Positions 1 to 10,220 of a stretch of DNA of 64,000 nt are shown here, piece by piece. The DNA comes from Glandiceps talaboti (taxonomy: Eukaryota; Hemichordata; Enteropneusta; Spengelidae). The position numbers and the translations under genes were made by a program. Position 1 is the first letter of the stretch. Each line of letters opens with the position of its first letter. The notes beneath the pieces are model-generated. The model ran no database searches. It saw only the letters and a program-made list of their open reading frames with translations, and had not been told where the DNA came from. The stretch covers positions 22,848,725 to 22,912,724 of the forward strand of contig NC_135555.1 in assembly GCF_964340395.1 (NCBI RefSeq), given 5' to 3'.

Positions 1-1482
1 GCATCTTGACGAACTCATAGTGGCCACCCGTGCCAGATAGGAAAGCAGTTTTCTCAATGTCTTTTCCAGCAACTGGTACCTGATGGAAGCCATGGGCGAG
101 GTCAAGACTACAAAAGTACTTTGCCCCATTCAACACGTCCAGGGCCTCCTCTATTCTTGGTAGCGGATATGCATCTCTGCGTGTCTTGGCATTCAGGGCC
201 CGATAGTCCACACATAAACGCAGTTTCCCACATTTCTTACGAACCAAAACGACAGGAGAAGCATATGGACTGCTTGACTCTCTTATAATACCAGCATCCA
301 AGGATCTTTGGAGGTATTCCCTAACCTCATCCCACTGGTGTGGTGGTACTCTCCGATAGGGTATTTTAACTGGAATGTCATCAGTAGTGGCTATTTCATG
401 TTCAACCAGATCACAGGATCCAATGTCATTTTCATGCCTACTGAAGGTTTGACAGTACTTGCTGACTACTTCATTCAAGTCACTCTGTTCTGCTCCACTA
501 AGTTCACCAACATCCATTTTCGATACAATGTCCTTCACAATGGATGCAGTTGTCTGATCCTCACCAGACATTCTTACTTGGACAGAATTCTCATCAATCT
601 GGTGAAATGTGACAGTTGGCTCCAGAGCAGCTGACCTAGCAACTCCAACTGGTGTACGGGGCTGCAAATAGAGATCAGTATCGCCGAAATTGGCAATTTG
701 CATGGGAACTCTGCCATCACAGCCTACAGACACATATGATGCTCCAAGGGTCAGTCCATTCTGTAGCTCAGCCACACGAGTTTCATGTCTTTCTATTAGG
801 GCATGATATACTTGTCCTTTAACAGCAGGCCGGACAGAACCTTCAACAACGTTGATCGATCGAGCTGGGACTAAAATAGGTTTCCTACCAGCAACACGAA
901 CAAGGTGCACATCGGAAGATGTTGCAATTGTCTCTTGATTCATTGCCAGTGGTCTATACATTTCTATTGCGTGTAAAAGTCTGATCTCACCATCGCTTGG
1001 TGACGCTGACAACTTCTCTCGGTAATTCTCACCATATTTATGCACTAACTTTTGCCTGATATCTCGTAGTACATTAGATCCAATCACGCCAGGAACTCTC
1101 TTCTTCCGGGCTTCAACAGGGGTATTGACTGGATCTCGCACCACCAGGAATCCAAAACCTTCAAATTTAACACCGAATACAGTCACAGAAAGCTCCACAT
1201 ACCCACTGTAGGGGATTTCCAACCCTTGCGAAGCTGTAATTGTGATGCACGAGGACACATCTACCAATTCTCCTTCCTGGGTCAAATGCTCCCTGAAGAA
1301 TCGGTCTGTTATAGTTGATACCTCTGCACCAGTATCAATCAAACATACTGCCTCTGCACCACCTAACTTCACCATTGTCGTTGGACAATCACCAATTGCT
1401 TTAAGTATGATTGAGCCTCCATTAGTTACAGTCTCGCCTACCACATGGCTCGCGGTAGTAGGCTTGTCTAGTTTGACTTCTC
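1..1482 (-). CDS. pol: Ty3/gypsy pol polyprotein, N-terminal part (protease and start of reverse transcriptase), runs off the window
   Basis: The minus-strand frame is open from about 1482 to the window edge. It shows a retropepsin active site (CLIDTGAEVS, catalytic Asp codon at 1336-1334) about 50 residues in. Further on come the RT landmarks of Ty3/gypsy elements: a PY/R-VPP linker, GIIRESSSPYASPVVLVRKK, LCVDYRALN (near 192-225), CSLDLAHGFHQ with the first catalytic Asp (near 90-118), and TAFLSGTGGHYEF at the edge. The YxDD box, RNase H and integrase lie outside the window. The frame is -1 relative to gag and has stops just upstream of 1482, so the gag/pol overlap is only about 15 nt. No clean slippery heptamer is visible at the overlap. 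Expression by -1 frameshift is therefore inferred, not shown. Confidence 0.9.
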
Positions 1483-2577
1483 AGACTTGGTTTTCTCAGC
1501 AGAAATGGTAACATTTCTGCCACCCTGATTGGTCTTCTTAGGGCACTCCCGGCTCATATGACCAACATCATCACATCTCCAGCAACGCCTTTTACCATCT
1601 GCAGACACGGTAGGTTTAGACGATCTCGTCCCGGTGTTTCTATTTTGTACCATTGACGTTAACAACTCCAACTGTTTTTGTTGGACTGCAACCTGCTCAC
1701 CTTGTTTGATGATCAGAGTGCGCAAATCTTCCTCTGCTGCCATTTCACACAGAATGGCACCACGCTTTGCCCTTGAGCGTTTTTCATTCCGTCCCATCAA
1801 AGTCATGACATGGTCTCTAGCATCAAAGAATGACAATTCAGGCTGGTCAGCATTCAGGCGTCTGAGTTCAGTCCGTAAGCTGTCATCTAACACTGCCTCG
1901 GCTAGTCGACTTTTAAGTTGGGACTCTCTACCCGGCTTGAATGACGTATCCAACTGGATAATCCTATCATACAGATTCACCAACTCTAGCGAACATGCAA
2001 CCAAATCTTCGCCATCCTTCTGGTGGTAAGCAAAAAAACGCTGCTGTAGTTGCGGCAGTGTATCACCATCACCAAATACTTTAGTCAACACACTAAATAT
2101 CTTATCGGGATCTGAGCCTATTGTACTACCTCTACCCAATATTTCACGTCGCGCTTTGCCAGATAAGTTTTCAATCAGAAAAGCTGCTTGTTCATGACTG
2201 GCGAGACCCCTTGACGCTATTACTGCTCTTGCGTCTTCAATCCAGTCTTCAATGGACAGTCCTGATTCACCCTTGCCATCAAACCTATCCATCTTCCGGT
2301 TTGGCGACACATATACCATACGTGCAGCTGCATTTTTATTGGCGTCGCTTGAAGGTGACTCAATTTTCGGGGCAGGTTGATGTCTCTCAGAAACCAGTCT
2401 CTTGATTTCCTTTTCGGCTTCTCTTGCATCAGCAACTGCGGCTGTAGCTTCATCATCCTTACGAGCTACTTCCACCTTCAGGGCTGCTATGGTATCCTGT
2501 AACCGTTTCAAATCATGCTCAGTGACCTCTTCCTTCGCTACCGCAGGGCTGGCCATTGTGAACATAAAATACTTCAC
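1468..2577 (-). CDS. gag: Retrotransposon Gag with one CCHC zinc knuckle
   Basis: An intact minus-strand ORF of 369 residues. Translation may start at the first ATG or at the later ATG of MASPAVAKEE (7 codons in). The N-terminal ~60 residues are charged and coiled-coil-like. A capsid-like helical region follows (IEDWIEDARAVIASRG, FLIENLSGKARREI), reminiscent of the PNMA/ZCCHC12 type of Ty3/gypsy capsid. Near the C terminus is a CX2CX4HX4C knuckle (CWRCDDVGHMSREC), which binds nucleic acid during packaging. The gene sits directly upstream of pol in the -1 frame and downstream of the primer-binding site. No lesion is seen, so this copy could be young. Confidence 0.9.
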   Translation of the reverse strand: MKYFMFTMASPAVAKEEVTEHDLKRLQDTIAALKVEVARKDDEATAAVADAREAEKEIKRLVSERHQPAPKIESPSSDANKNAAARMVYVSPNRKMDRFDGKGESGLSIEDWIEDARAVIASRGLASHEQAAFLIENLSGKARREILGRGSTIGSDPDKIFSVLTKVFGDGDTLPQLQQRFFAYHQKDGEDLVACSLELVNLYDRIIQLDTSFKPGRESQLKSRLAEAVLDDSLRTELRRLNADQPELSFFDARDHVMTLMGRNEKRSRAKRGAILCEMAAEEDLRTLIIKQGEQVAVQQKQLELLTSMVQNRNTGTRSSKPTVSADGKRRCWRCDDVGHMSRECPKKTNQGGRNVTISAEKTKSEKSN

Positions 2578-2908
2578 CTGAAAAGTATACTAGTATTACA
2601 TATGATTATCACTACACAGGGATCGATAATGACATTAACATTTACATGCAATGACTAAATCTATCATGCACAGTTTAAAGCATTCCAACCTATACTTAGG
2701 GTTTCTATCAGTGTTAATAGTAATATTGTTCAATGCGAGCAGTCACTGTAAAACAGTTCTGTATATTCACAGCACGGCAGCACTTCTCCCTCAGTGGCAA
2801 TTCGGCATTACAGTTCGAAACAGTTCAGTAACACAGCATAATCTGTTCTTCCATACAACAGCAAAACCTGGATACAGTCAGGGTCTTTAATGTGGACGTT
2901 GATGAGGA

Positions 2909-2927
2909 AATCCTGCCGACTACGCCA
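2909..2927 (-). promoter_or_regulatory. Primer-binding site complementary to tRNA-Ser
   Basis: On the plus strand these 19 bases equal the 3' end of eukaryotic tRNA-Ser(AGA/UGA type) including CCA, as recalled from memory. On the element's own (minus) strand the site starts TGGCGTAGTCGG immediately after the CA that ends the 5' LTR at 2928. Position, orientation and length are those of a classical Ty3/gypsy minus-strand primer site. It separates the LTR from a ~330-bp leader that leads to gag. Confidence 0.8.
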
Positions 2928-3060
2928 TGTGTAACGTTCGATAAAGATGCACACAGACACTGTAGCTGAAGTCATCAATACCAAGTTCTTTTATTTCCAA
3001 GTCCACATTAAATAAGGCGAAATTCAGTAGTACATACAGTAGAAGAAAAGACCTGTGTAT
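2928..3060 (-). repeat. Inner end of the 5' LTR of the Ty3/gypsy element
   Basis: The LTR ends at 2928 (ACACA before the primer-binding site, so TG on the plus strand). A polyadenylation signal AATAAA on the minus strand (2990-2995) gives a short U5. A 12-bp inverted repeat (GTCCACATTAAA type) links 2887-2898 with 3001-3012. The outer LTR edge could not be placed because the second LTR lies outside the window. The LTR probably continues to somewhere before 3.8 kb. Confidence 0.55.
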
Positions 3061-4230
3061 AGGAAGTACAGAAAATATCCGTATAAATAATACAGCTAGG
3101 CAGTATATTACAATACAAGCAATACAGCAACAAATTCAATGTATTGTTACATCAGAGAGATCACATGCTGAGCAATGAATAGACTAGATGACTACACCAT
3201 TACAGCATTACAATAATATAAAGATCTGTTGATTGCTTACTAATAATACACAAAACTCACCCTGACAGGATGCAACCTGAATCTGTTATCCTAAACAATT
3301 CTCTGTGCTTGTCACACTAAAACACCTGTTTAAGTAATAAACAACAATGTCAGTGTCTTACAAAATTGTACAGAACACTCCATAAATCGTACAGAACACT
3401 CCATAAATGCAAGTTACATGTGCGTGTAAACATAAAATTCATCTGACGTGGCCTCACTAAACGTACGCTGATGAAACTATCCATAGAAAATACCTTTACA
3501 TATGGAATGGCTATGACTGGAAGTCACTTCATAAATGGTACTAGACTTGAATTTATGTCAACAATAACGTGAAATATCAAAGTTGTAAAATTACTGTGGC
3601 GATGAACGGTAATAACTGAACAATAAACACTTGTCTGTGCGTCGGCAAACTGCTGTGCACGTACACAGTACAATAGCATAGCTGCCGTGCACACAAATAT
3701 GCATCTAACAATGTAAACCAAAAACGTTCATAAAATTGGCTGAAAACTATTACAAAAATCTACAAATATAACCCAAGGACGCTTACCAAGCAGGGATTCA
3801 TGCAGGTTTTCCATAAGTTGTGGCATAAGCACTCAATTCTGTGATAATTTGACAACAAAACTTTCAGTGAGCGCGCCAGAAATCACAGCGACCAATAGTT
3901 TAGTGATATACGCATGCCCGGGATGCATGCACAAACCAAAGTGCGCCCTCAACACATGGATGAGTAAATTTGCAGTCTCACACCAATAACTATCAAATCT
4001 ACAGAGTAATCTACCGTTATGGTTCAATCAATACCAGCTGCTAACAATAATGATACAATAAATATGATAATATCTCTTAAATAAATAGTTCAATATGTAC
4101 ATCATTTCTTATAAAAACATTTCAATTTTAATGGTTCATACAAATATTTGTGTATGTTATGATACATTTAGATGAATAACAATAAATGTGACTCGCATTA
4201 TTTCTGTATTATTCATTGCTTAGGCTTAAA
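3061..4230. other. Outer LTR and/or unassigned AT-rich DNA
   Basis: No gene is recognised. Only short spurious frames occur. The outer part of the LTR lies somewhere here. Confidence 0.4.
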
Positions 4231-4612
4231 AATGAAAATTATGTGGTTCCAATTATGCTCAATTTTAGAATAGGTGGGATAGGTAGATTTTTTATGTTAT
4301 TTTTTATATACCGGGGGTATATATTTTTTCATATGTGAGTGTCTAGTTAAGGTAGTTATGTTTTCCACTGTTTTCCATATGGTCTCTGTGTTATTAGTTT
4401 CTTCTCATCAGATGTACAGCCAGTACAGACTGGAAGAACAGATTTGTATTGTCTTTTTAAGATGGTGCCAGTTTTTGCATCATCCACTATTTCTTTGCGA
4501 GAGATATCACAATTGTCCTGATTTTTTCCCTTGAATATGTAAAATAATGTTTAGGGTGAAAACCTATAGGTGGGGTTCGGGTAACCAGAACCAAACAATT
4601 TTTTTGCCTTAC
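4231..4612. repeat. Dispersed repeat family R1, copy 1
   Basis: This stretch shares long blocks with 54920-55215 and 55830-56145. The shared order is TGTGGTTCC, CTCAATTTTAGAATAGGTG, GGTCTCTGTGTT, CATCAGATGTACAGCCA, GGAAGAACAG and GGGTAACCAGAACCAAACAA. The three copies are in the same orientation. No coding frame or terminal repeats were recognised, so the class is unknown. Confidence 0.75.
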
Positions 4613-5104
4613 AACAAGTCTATAGGTTTTTTGCTTTGAACTCCCTATCAGTAGAATGAATAACAGACTACGTTACTTTAAGGAGAGTTTAGCCTAGGAA
4701 ATAGTCATCAGGGATTTTTGGCTCTTGTCTATGTAGGGAAGGCAAGAGCCAAAAATCCCCACATGACAGTCTAGAAAATTGATGATTATGTGGAGTTAGT
4801 GATCTGAATACATAACGTCATGCTGACCATGTTGGATTTATCTACATTTTTATTTGCCATCATGTGAGAAATATGTAATACGTAGAATAGCAATATAGAT
4901 ATGTTTTTTAATAATAATTTTCTGAATAAATGGGTCAATCTGTTGACAAAGACTGAAGTACGCAGTCAAAAATATCAGATAACAATTTTCAAGTTTGTGT
5001 TTGGATCAAAAGTTTAAAAATTACCAACACTGAATTACCAACACAGATGAACTTTCATTTAAAGATGTTTTTTATTGTTCAACTCAGGCAAATAATTATG
5101 ATAT

Positions 5105-5281
5105 CAACTCTTTATTTAGTTAATGACATTAACAGTAACAGCATGCACACTACTACAATTACACTAGACATGAGGTATAATTTCTTGAAGTTCAAACAAA
5201 ATCCATGGTCAGCAATCAACTGAACTGTTTCTTTCATGCAGTTACTGTTCATATCATTAAGTTAACTAAATAAAGAGTCTA
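5105..5281. mobile_element. Small foldback element (MITE-like)
   Basis: Two arms of about 42 bp, ACTCTTTATTTAGTTAA.. at 5110 and ..TTAACTAAATAAAGAGT ending near 5280, are inverted copies of each other around ~90 bp of unique sequence. Both arms also contain the AACAGTAAC/GTTACTGTT block. There is no ORF. It is probably a non-autonomous DNA element; the target duplication is not resolved. Confidence 0.6.
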
Positions 5282-5492
5282 CACTGTGTATGTGATATTT
5301 GTCTCTTATCTTTCTTGTGTCTATCTCAACATGAAACCTTGTGATCAGACTCACTGATCTTAATAGTTCATTTAACAGCTTGGGCAAGCTTTTCTGCAAA
5401 GAGCTGTAATATGTGGTATGTAGAGAGTGAAAGTCCCCACACTTCTGAAACTGTGTACTGCAATGTATGTTATGTAGATTATTTCAACTTAC

Positions 5493-5613
5493 TTGAAATG
5501 TAACCAGATCTGAGTCTGTCATAGTCTTTGAAGAACTCGGTCACACGAGCTCGTCTGGAGAGAATCTTAGTTCGGATCTGATCCTCCAACACATTGATAG
5601 ATCTTTCAGACAT
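5493..5613 (-). CDS. Exon of an EF-hand-like protein (probable first coding exon)
   Basis: The 121-nt exon encodes MSERSINVLEDQIRTKIL and then SRRARVTEFFKDYDRLRSGY, ending IS. It finishes at a good 5' splice site (CAA|GTAAGT) in phase 1. The 'RRxRVxEFFKDxDxLRSGY' pattern is the start of an EF-hand-like helix-loop unit seen in ciliary EF-hand proteins; this is recalled family knowledge, not a database hit. An in-frame TGA lies 33 nt upstream of the ATG, which supports this ATG as the start. The following exons were not found between here and the retrotransposon. A partial duplicate of the exon start lies at 5701-5772. Confidence 0.6.
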
Positions 5614-5772
5614 CTTGAATGATGTCCAGTTGTGCCCTTGTGGTCAGATTCACGTCAACGGTTTTCCCTTTTTATTCTAGTAAACATAAACAGAATAAAT
5701 ACATTGATAGTTCTTTCAGGCATCATGAACGATGTTCCATTGTTTTCCCTTTTATTCAAGTAAACATAAACA
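5587..5772. repeat. Imperfect tandem duplication of exon 5' end and upstream sequence
   Basis: Two units of about 85-110 bp share ACATTGATAG.TCTTTCAG.CATC, GAATGATGT/GAACGATGT and TTCTAGTAAACATAAAC. The second unit (5701-5772) contains an alternative ATG followed by PERTINV-like codons, so the duplication copied the start of the EF-hand exon. Confidence 0.6.
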
Positions 5773-5939
5773 TAAACGAATAAGTATTTGGAAATAGCTC
5801 ATTAGGTGATGAATTATAAATATGCACAAATTTTGACAATAAAATTGAATAATATTATGAAATAAACTGTTGATCTTTCTGTATTACATTCAGCTCAGAA
5901 CAAACAAAATATTAAATGGCTATCATAAAGCTGAACATC

Positions 5940-6078
5940 GTTGAGATTTGAGACTGTTTTTAGTATGTTTTCCACTAGTAGTTTTTATCACTTTTGTAGT
6001 GTTTCAGTGCCTATGGACTTTTAGGATATATGGCGCTTTACAAGTGATATTATTATTATTGTTATTATTATTATTATA
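5940..6078 (+). repeat. 3' end of a LINE or SINE with (ATT)n tail
   Basis: The segment ends TATGGCGCTTTACAAGT followed by an ATT microsatellite tail. This is the usual 3' end of CR1/L2-type LINEs and their SINE partners. There is no coding part here, so it is a 5'-truncated insertion. Confidence 0.4.
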
Positions 6079-7079
6079 GATTAGTAATTATGCAACAATT
6101 TTAGTAAAAAAAATATGTGAAAAATGTGTGTTTCGATCAATCTCGCCTCGATGGTGTACGTCCTTGACCTTGTTGCGATCGGCTTTGTTTATCTTCAAGT
6201 TGTGGGTAAGGCCATGGAAGTATAACCCACGATAACACCTATATGTTTGTTTTGACATGCCTTCATTGCTTCATCATTGGCAATATATTACAATGGTCAC
6301 CGTGCGTACGCGTGATTACATATGAGCAGTTCACTTACAAGGTAATGTTTACAGTGATTTTTTTACCTGTCTTGTTTCCAGAGTTTGATTACGTCTTGCC
6401 GACGCCTAACATGCTGTGGTAGTTGCAGTAAATTAGTTTTGAAAATGTTGCTTTCAGTCTAGTCATTGCTTAGTTATTTTGTAATCCAGCATATTTGTTT
6501 ATGGTCAAGTTTTCCCGAATAATAGTTGTAACATTTGTTTATGAAAAGCCGGCGGAACGTAGTGCATGCCGGGGCAGTGACTTTATTATATGCAAGTTGT
6601 CGTGAATTTATTACAGGTTCCGGGGCCATGCGTGAAGCAAGTAACTTTGCACTCTAGACTAGAGCCTGTTCAGAAAATGTATCGGCTGATATAAATTTAC
6701 CGGTTTAACTTCACACACACACTTAGGCCATTCTCATTTTCGCGCCTTTTGCAAGTTTCCAGTCACGTAAAACACTTTGTAAATACTTGTTAGTATGTGT
6801 CAAAAGTATTAATTGTTGCATTTTTGGTGTGCAACAGTACATTCCATACATGAGGTTTATTTTCAGTGCTTCTTTTATTTGTCATACAATAAACAGCTAT
6901 AGACTAGTTAGTACTGTTTATTTCTTTTTATTTTATAAAATGCTATTTTCAGTCAATCTTGAAGTGTCAATTTTAAACAAATGTTTATGGCCCCCCCCCA
7001 AAAAAAAATAATTAAATAATTAAATAATTAAATAATTAAATAATAAGTATATAGTAATAATAATTTTTATAATAATCAA
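6079..7079. other. Intergenic DNA without recognised gene
   Basis: It contains a short C-rich run and a (TAAAT)n microsatellite (about 7005-7045), and a CATGGAAGTATAAC motif at 6214 that recurs at 17933. No convincing coding sequence is seen. It could include the upstream region of the minus-strand EF-hand exon. Confidence 0.4.
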
Positions 7080-7670
7080 GTTTATTTCAATACTAACCAC
7101 CCTACCTGGGGTAGTTTTGTATGCTGAGTTCAAAATAGGGGGTCATTTTATGAACATCTGTTGCCATGGTAACCAAAACCACCATAATATGTTAACCATT
7201 TTTTCCAAAACTTGACATAAAACATTGAAAAAAAAGATAATACAGTGAAAAAATGCCCTTGTATTAGACATGTATGAGTTAGTGCTACCTGATGTAACAT
7301 AAATTGTATAAAATTGGATAGCTGTTTCCATGGAAACGTATGGTAGACGTGAAAATTATGTTTTCATTATATACACATACATCTCACAAACAACATTCTA
7401 AATCTGATAAATATCTTCTTATTTGCACATTGACCCTACTACCAAGGGTACTTTGTCATGCTGAGTTCAAAAAAGTGGTCATTCAATAACATCGATTGCC
7501 ATGGTAACCAAAATAACCATATAACGTGAATTTTTGACAAATAAAACACTTTAAACATTTCAAATTTAGGAAAAAAACATCATTGCTGTTGGAATGTATG
7601 GGTTGGTGATATCTGTTGTAACAAGGTTTCATGATTTTTGAAATTATCTGTATCAAACCTATGCAATTCT
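7080..7670. repeat. Diverged tandem duplication (~345-bp unit) carrying X-box-like palindromes
   Basis: Two units, about 7080-7425 and 7427-7670, share ATGCTGAGTTCAAAA, GTCATT, TGCCATGGTAACCAAAA and later GTATG.GTT.GTG blocks. Each holds the palindrome (A/G)TTGCCATGGTAACC, the consensus of an RFX-type X-box (known motif). GTTTCCATGGAAAC at 7324-7337 is a related palindrome. No ORF is present. Confidence 0.55.
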
Positions 7671-7691
7671 AAAAGTAAAACTCTAAAAATC

Positions 7692-7925
7692 GAGGTATGT
7701 ACGAGGTACAAAATATGCATGATGCGAGTGAAAGTCGCGAGTAGCAAATGGCGAAATACACCACTTGCGAGTGGTGAAAAGTGACGCTTGCGAGTGGTGA
7801 CAATGTATCACTTGCGAGTAGTGAAAAGTGAGGCTTGCGAGTGGTGAAATGTATCACTTGCGAGTAGTGAAAAGTGACACTTGATTGTGAGTGGTGACAA
7901 TGTATCACTTGCGAGTATAAAACCG
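7692..7925 (+). repeat. Left terminal inverted repeat of the KDZ element, with subterminal repeat array
   Basis: After a ~60-bp unique terminus come seven units of 22-28 bp starting near 7761. Their core is CACTTGCGAGTRGTGA, alternating with AAAAGTGA or CAATGTAT spacers. The last unit runs straight into a TATA box. Such repeated subterminal motifs are typical transposase-binding arrays; that role is inferred. Confidence 0.85.
7916..7922 (+). promoter_or_regulatory. TATA box of the transposase gene
   Basis: TATAAAA lies 60 bp before the ATG at 7976. A pyrimidine-rich start region (TCTCATATCAACC) is about 30 bp downstream and a good Kozak context (ACCATGG) follows. The TATA box is made from the last terminal-repeat unit (GCGAGTATAAAACC), so the promoter is part of the element's end. 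Confidence 0.75.
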
Positions 7926-8094
7926 TGTCTCTGTGGCACAGCTCTCATATCAACCTCCTTCCAAACACAACAACCATGGCTTTCCTCCAAGACTCGACCG
8001 ATCCATTTGATATATTGTTGAATAGCGACCTCCGTGCGAAAAATAAGAAGAAGCGAAGAAGAGAACGTACAGAAGAACAACCGAAAACTAAACG

Positions 8095-9822
8095 GTGAGT
8101 CGTCCTAATCTCATAGTTTATTTTGAACCATGACACGGTACCTTTGTTTTGCGTACTAGTATCTCACATGCAATGGAAATTGATTTATTTTTTGTGTGAG
8201 TATATCGTGGTTAAAGAAAGACTATCATGGCGATGTTACCGAGTAAACTTGGGATCGAGTTCAGGTTGCGATACGCTAGGCTGGCTATCAGGAGAAACCG
8301 GCCACACATCGAGAGCGACCCCATACGGGAATACTCCGTGTACTGTACATGTTCAAGTTTTGCCCCTAAACACAACAAATTTCACGTTAATTGTCAATAT
8401 ATTGCAAATGTTTATGGAAGGAACTTTAGCAAATGCCAACACAGTGTGTTTAGAGGCAAAACTTGCTACATGTAGGCTGTACAGTGTACATCAATCGCTC
8501 GCTGGGGTCGTCGTTTAATTTTTAGGTCGGCGACGTATGTAGAGTACACGGAGGAGGGTGACGTCGATACCGATCTTTCAAGAATATCGTCAATCCCTAT
8601 AATAACGTCATTGTTTTGTATTAGGACCATTATAAATAAGAATAAAACAATTCAGGAAAGGAATACTAGCTTACAAGTGACTGTGACGTGACACGTAGAC
8701 GGCGAGCACGATCAAATTATCTGCATGATCTGCGTCGGCTTCACTCAATGGTTTATCAAAGTTTATGCGCCATACTAGTCGGTAGAAATACAGTTACAAG
8801 TATAGCTTGAAATGAATGCACTGTGAACTTGTAAAAGGGTTGAATAAAGCCCAAGTGTATAAAAAGGGTATTATATCGAAATTGATTGATCGATTGCCGT
8901 GTCGTAAATGCGGAAGTAAGTAACACATGAACCCTCCTTATACGCGAGACTTGAAATAAACGTAAAATGCGAAATATGGCATCAACCATTTTCCGATGAA
9001 CTCGTATGTTTATAAATGCTTTAATCACTGATTAGGACTCCCTGTAATCTAGCGATTCGGCTATTTACGTTCTCTTTGTGTTCTTTCATTAATAAATACT
9101 AAAACAGTCACATGTAAAACGTTGTTTGTGTTTTGAATCGTTTTACAAAATTTGACAATGTCAAAACAGCAGACCCTTCTCGACCTTGGGGTCAAGCAAT
9201 CGTACATCGTCTGATGAAATTCGATCGCGGAACAACCAGCACTAAAGCGTGATATAGCATGGATCATAGAAGTATAACACAGGATTTGTACTTCCATGAT
9301 TGGATGTACTAGTCATGGATATCGGATAGAGGGACTGTGACTGAGGCTGATTTCACAAAAACTTGTTGGGGGGGGGGGGGTCGGGAGATTTTTTGTAAAA
9401 CCATAATTTTTTTTCAAGTACTCCCCCACCCTGCCATATTCCAATTTTTTTTTTTTAAACTTCCAAGAGCTGCAAATGTAAAATGTTGTCTGTCATATTT
9501 GTCTGTTATTTAATACTAGTAAGAATTTACATGAAAAGGTTACATATCATTGTGATTACCACAAACCAAAACACAGTCATGTCACAAAGAATATTTTCAG
9601 TACAGTGTAAAGGTAATTTCACACATTAAATGAACCAAATTTCAGTAGATAGTAGTGTACATGAATGACACTGGTATTTTCAGACAAAAAACAATCTGTA
9701 CCACTCAATTTTCCCATTTCAATTTATCATTACATTAACAGTTTATTAAAAGAAAATTAAAATTTGACTGTTTTTGTTTTTCATTTTACTAACATGTGAG
9801 CAACTGTTTGTAGCTGCTGTTT

Positions 9823-9860
<38 letters not shown>

Positions 9861-10220
9861 GAAAAAGGAAGACCAACATTTTAAAAGCTTATTTTCCCAT
9901 GTTTGAAAAGTCATGATGTCAATTTATTTTCAGGTACCCCCCCCCCCCCCCTACAACCTATAACATTTTTTCAGGTACCCCCCCCCCCCCCCACACACAC
10001 ACACACACTATCCATATATTTTCAAGTCCCCCACCTCCCCCCAAGTTTTTGTGAAAGCAGATTAACAGGAAAAAAGTATCGGTTTCAAAAAAATTTCAAA
10101 AAGATATAACCATGGCTAGTGTTCGATGAAGAAAATGTACTAAAGTTCCTTTCCAAATAAAACTGATCTGACTTCATTTTTTGCCATAATAGTAATTGTC
10201 TTATTCAATTCATTTTTCAG
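8095..10220 (+). other. First intron of the KDZ transposase
   Basis: The donor CG|GTGAGT and acceptor TTTTTCAG|C join in phase 2 to keep the frame. The intron contains an 82-codon Cys-rich frame (8227-8475), a dispersed repeat (8559-8690), a small inverted repeat ATCATRGAAGTA around 9260-9300, a (GTT)n run (9822-9860) and poly-G/C tracts. None is needed for the gene. Confidence 0.7.
8559..8690 (+). repeat. Dispersed repeat family R2, copy 1 (inside the transposase intron)
   Basis: It matches 33596-33722 in the same orientation: ACCGAT.TT, AGAATATCG.CAAT, CCTATAATAACGTCATTGTT, TGTATTAGGACC and AGGAAAGGAATA blocks. The class is unknown. Its presence inside the KDZ element shows a later insertion or a shared origin. 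Confidence 0.7.
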
